Shown here piece by piece: positions 7,727 to 10,366 of a stretch of DNA of 10,366 bases; the stretch's first letter is position 1; the number at the start of each line of letters is the position of its first letter. The stretch lies in contig QUTJ01031205.1 of NCBI GenBank assembly GCA_003573635.1, forward strand, positions 1 to 10,366. The letters are read 5' to 3'. The translations under genes and the position numbers were made by a program. Source of the stretch: Goniomonas avonlea. Taxonomy: Eukaryota; Cryptophyceae; Goniomonadida; Goniomonadaceae. The notes below the pieces were generated by a model. It ran no database searches, was not told the DNA's origin, and saw only the letters and a list, made by a program, of their open reading frames with translations.

Positions 7727-7885
7727 TTTTATCACGCAACCTGGCGTCTGAGGATGTCAGAGCGTGAAGCAATAGTTCCGCCATCGAGCCCCATTTTGGG
7801 CTTTGAGAACTCGAAGCGGCGCAGTAGGGCCCTACTCTGCTTCTTCTACGCTACGGGACAACTGGTGATCGATACTGGACTCCTA
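7727..7885. promoter_or_regulatory. Short divergent intergenic region between RTF2 and PRMT3 starts
   Basis: The two start codons face away from each other across 159 bp, so one bidirectional promoter probably serves both. A GAATGAATGAAT run lies just inside the first RTF2 exon. No TATA box is visible. An in-frame ATG at 7754 on the plus strand would add 44 residues to PRMT3 and cut the gap to 27 bp, so I prefer the ATG at 7886. Confidence 0.55.
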
Positions 7886-9163
7886 ATGGCCAGCACGCGT
7901 GACGAGGATGGTGAGTTGTGTATGTCTCGGATGCAATGCTCTAACCGTTTCTGATGAGCAGACATGCCGCTCTTGGTGCCGGAAGGCCAGTGCCGTGATG
8001 ACGGGGTGAGAACTTGCTCGGCATGACAACGGTGAAGCTAATCGATAATGTCAGGATTCGAGCTCGGACGAGGACAGCCAACCTGGAAGCCGCAAGGAGC
8101 ATGACGAAGACTGGCAGAACTGGGCCGGAGAAGGCGAGGAGGAAGAAGATGATGAAGCTCCGACCAAGTGCCTGTTCTGCACCCATGTTGCAAATAGTGT
8201 GACTGATTGCCTGGCCCATTGCGCCGGAAGCCATAACTTCGATGTCAAGAAGACCGTCAAAGAACTTGGTCAGATTATTTCCTGCTACAGCGTTAACGAT
8301 ACTGAGTCTCTGCTATGCAGGCATCACCGATCTCTATGGCTCCGTGCGGTTCGTGAACTTCGTCCGTGGGCGTGTGCGTAACGAGCGTCGCCCAACGTCA
8401 TTCTGACGCCGTGCAGGTCGCCGCTGGCACTTGTGTATTTTGTGGCTCCCAGCATGGAGACGGTTTGCTGTCGCATATGACAAGTGAAAATCATTTTAAG
8501 TTGCCGATGCCACCTACGTTCCTGTAAGCTCAGGTCGAAAGCGATGCTGAGTAGCTCACGTGACGCGCCCAGTACTGAGAACGCTGAAGCTCTGTTGAAG
8601 CCCGTCCTCGAGGAAGATCCACTTTTGTTCTCTGTCAACCCCGAAGAATGGGATGACGCCCCTGAGAGCGCAGGCGCCGCTGCGTCTGGTGGCGAGTCTG
8701 CTCTGCATCAGGTGTGCATCATGGGGGGGGGCACAGACCGAGCAATCTGCTAACGCGACCTGCACAGGAGAATGCCGCACTTCGTCAGCGCTTGGAACAG
8801 TGAGTCCCGCACATGTTGTGTGTACAACGTCCCTGAATCCGTCACAGGCTGGAGGCGCTTCTTGCCGCGGACAAGGCGCAGGCACTTGCCAGCGATGATG
8901 GGCCAGAACAGGACCCCGTCTCGACAAAAAAGGTGCCTCCCTCTGACGCACCTCCCCTCCCTTCTCCCCCCTCCCTCCCTCCCACTCTCCGTCCCTCTCA
9001 CACTCTCCCTAGCACACTCTCCGTCTTGCTCCCTCCCTCCCATGGCTCCCCCCCCCCCCCCCCCACTCGCAGAACACGGTGTAACCTGATATTGCAGAAG
9101 CATGGTCTGAGCAGCGTCGACAAGTCCTACTTCGATTCCTACGCGGAATTTGCCATTCATCAG
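7886..9163 (+). CDS. PRMT3: Protein arginine N-methyltransferase 3 (PRMT3), N-terminal part, nine exons
   Basis: PRMT3 is a cytosolic enzyme that methylates ribosomal protein uS5 (Rps2); its N-terminal zinc finger recruits the substrate. Exons: 7886-7910, 7962-8005, 8055-8268, 8321-8373, 8417-8523, 8573-8711, 8768-8799, 8848-8932 and 9098-9163, all in phase, 255 codons. Introns are 43-56 nt except the last, 165 nt. In order: an acidic start; EDWQNWAGEGEEEEDDE; a C2H2 finger CLFCTHVANSVTDCLAHC with GSHNFDVKKTVKELG; ITDLYGSVRFVNFVR; a second finger-like CVFCGSQHGDGLLSHM with NHF; LLKPVLEEDPLLFSV; a short coiled coil ENAALRQRLEQLEALLAADK; and SYFDSYAEFAIHQ, which leads into the catalytic core. 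The SAM-binding VLDVGCGTG-type motif, double-E loop and THW motif should follow within tens of codons but are absent through the window end. The gene is therefore either split by an intron over 1.2 kb or truncated. Confidence 0.93.
8936..9070. repeat. Polypyrimidine tract inside the last visible PRMT3 intron
   Basis: CCCT and CTCC words, with ACTCTCC variants, fill most of the 165-nt intron at 8933-9097. They include a run of 17 C at 9048-9064. The tract is inverted relative to the purine minisatellite beyond the next exon. Confidence 0.9.
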
Positions 9164-9183
9164 GTCCGAACGTAACACACACG

Positions 9184-9478
9184 AGGATGCCGCGAGTGTG
9201 TGGGAGGGAGAGTGTGGGAGGAGAGGAGGAGGAGAGTGTGAGAGAGGAGGGAGGAGAGTGTGAGAGGGGAGGGAGTGTGCGAGAGCAGTGTGAGGAGGGG
9301 GGAGTGTGCGAGAGGGGAGGGAGTGTGCGAGAGAAGTGTGAGGAGGAGGGAGAGTGTGAGAGGGGAGGGAGTGTGCGAGAGAAGTGTAAGGAGGAGGGAG
9401 TGTGCGAGAGGGGAGGGAGTGTGCGAGAGAAGTGTGAGGAGGAGGGAGTGTGCGAGAGGGAGGGAGGGAGGGAAGCCG
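9184..9478. repeat. Purine-rich minisatellite, about 48-bp unit
   Basis: Units built from GAGTGTGCGAGAGGGGAGG and GAGAAGTGTGAGGAGGAGG begin near 9256, 9302, 9352, 9398 and 9446, spaced 46-50 bp. The left part is a looser GAGAGTGTGGGAGG array. Because 48 is a multiple of three and stops are lacking, several frames on both strands are long and repetitive (for example a 16-residue CERG/CERSVRRR pattern). I regard these as non-coding by-products. Confidence 0.9.
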
Positions 9479-9613
9479 CAATCCAGGATTGAAACAAGAG
9501 TGGGACCACAAAGCGGTCGATTTCCTCCCAACTATCCGCACATGCACGCGCACGCGCACCCGCACAGACATGCAGCCTCCAAGACATCAGCATATGTGCG
9601 TTGGATTCAAATA

Positions 9614-9742
9614 AAGGGGGGCGACAGGTCAAACCGGTTACACAACTTTGTCATCAATCCAGATCATATTCCTTCTCTGTTCTAATCAATGACTAGAACG
9701 CCTTTTGAAAATGTGTAACCAGTTTGACCTGTTGCCCCCCTA
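9614..9742. mobile_element. MITE-like element with 31-bp terminal inverted repeats and TA flanks
   Basis: The left arm 9614-9644 and the reverse complement of the right arm 9712-9742 match at 28 of 31 bases. The core reads GGGGGGCRACAGGTCAAAC then YGGTTACACA. TA lies directly outside both ends (9612-9613 and 9743-9744), as expected for a Tc1/mariner-type target duplication. The 67-bp centre has no coding potential. The length and structure fit a non-autonomous MITE. It sits in the presumed PRMT3 intron or downstream flank. Confidence 0.75.
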
Positions 9743-9785
9743 TAGTGCCTTCACAGCCGCGGCACTCCCGCGTCGGGAAGTGCGT

Positions 9786-10145
9786 TGTTTAGGGTTTAGG
9801 CTCGCCTCCACTCGTTAGAGTCAGCCTCCAGGCAGTGTCCGGCCACTCCCGTGGTTCTGTCTTCCATAGACATACTGTAGGCCCCTGGGACTTCCGTGTT
9901 GATAGTCATAAACCCGAGTTACCCCTCTGGTTAGGGTTAGCGTTTAGGATTAGGGTTTAGGCTCGCCTCGACTCCAGATCACTTTAGGTTTAGCGTTTGG
10001 TTAGAGTTTAGGGTCAGGGGTTAGCGATCACGTTAGGTTCAGCGTTTGGTTGGATTTAGGGTCAGGGGTTAGCGATCACGTTAGGTTCAGCATTTGGTTA
10101 GGATTTAGGGTCAGGGGTTAGGGTTCAGGATTACGGTTTAGGGCT
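9786..10145 (+). repeat. Degenerate telomere-like repeats (TTTAGGG/TTAGGG)
   Basis: TTTAGGG, TTAGGG and near variants (GTTTAGG, TTAGCG, TTAGAG) are scattered through about 360 bp. Embedded in them is a tandem unit of 48-49 bp starting GATCAC at 9977, 10026 and 10074. The word TTTAGGCTCGCCTC occurs at about 9795 and 9956. The G-rich strand runs left to right, the direction expected if a chromosome end lay to the right. The decay suggests subtelomeric or interstitial sequence rather than an active telomere. Confidence 0.7.
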
Positions 10146-10232
10146 GGCTCCACCGTTAGCCAGATGTCGGCGCGTCCCTTGCGCTTTCTAACACAGCTTG
10201 CGCAGACGATGATTGGGGACACTGTGCGCACG

Positions 10233-10366
10233 GTATGTTGGTGTTGGTGCCCCTACCACTGTTGTTGTTGGTGTTGGTGTTGGTGTTGCTGCTGTTGTTG
10301 TTGGTGTTGGTGTTGTTGTTGTTGTTGTTGTTGGTGTTGGTGTTGCTGCTGTTGTTGTTGGTGTTG
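10233..10366. repeat. (GTT/GGT)n trinucleotide-rich tract at the window edge
   Basis: GTT, GGT and GCT triplets fill the last 130 bp. A stretch of about 35 bp built on TTGGTGTTGGTGTTGCTGCT appears twice (near 10270 and 10331). The tract continues past the window. Confidence 0.9.

Noticed and set aside
7754-7885. Upstream in-frame ATG for PRMT3 adding 44 residues
   Set aside because: The added segment has no PRMT3-like acidic character and would leave 27 bp between divergent starts. The ATG at 7886 gives the usual short acidic N-terminus.
8750-9685. Long minus-strand frames rich in S/H/T/L/P and plus-strand CERG repeats
   Set aside because: They follow the purine minisatellite and pyrimidine tract, and overlap PRMT3 exons that have strong family support on the plus strand.

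Overview
This is eukaryotic nuclear DNA: nearly every recognisable protein is cut into short exons by small GT-AG introns. Most introns are 43-56 nt, and several carry a CTAAC-like branch point close to a CAG acceptor. When the exons are joined by hand with reading phase kept, three conserved housekeeping genes appear that no single open frame shows. The compact introns and the degenerate TTTAGGG/TTAGGG-like repeats at the right end suggest a protist or alga. I cannot place it more closely; TTTAGGG-type telomeres occur in green plants and algae, oomycetes, dinoflagellates and others. The standard genetic code fits every exon.

Layout. Positions 1-429 hold a pyrimidine tract, a purine tract and unexplained sequence. 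Positions 430-1548 (minus) hold the N-terminal part of anaphase-promoting complex subunit 5 (APC5), nine exons. Positions 1745-2015 hold a degenerate minisatellite whose core, read on the APC5 strand, is a run of CCAAT boxes. Positions 2016-3130 are mostly non-coding, with one weak candidate exon pair, an E2F-like site and a strong hairpin. Positions 3133-3783 are bounded by terminal inverted repeats. Positions 3859-4773 (plus) may be a split gene with a Nudix-like motif. Positions 4774-6704 are non-coding and rich in CT/AG, CCA and ATCTCT repeats, plus a local family of about 85-bp repeats.

Positions 6720-7726 (minus) hold an RTF2-family gene in six exons. Positions 7886-9163 (plus) hold the N-terminal 255 codons of a PRMT3-type arginine methyltransferase in nine exons. 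These two start head to head, 159 bp apart, and probably share a promoter. From 9164 to the end there are a purine-rich minisatellite, a 129-bp MITE-like inverted-repeat element flanked by TA, degenerate telomere-like repeats and a GTT/GGT-rich tract. No methyltransferase catalytic exon is visible.

The three recognised genes have general cell roles (cell cycle, replication forks or splicing, ribosome-linked methylation) and form no pathway or operon. I found no evidence for a novel multi-gene system. The interest lies in how repeats and inverted tracts interrupt otherwise compact genes, and in the CCAAT array upstream of APC5.
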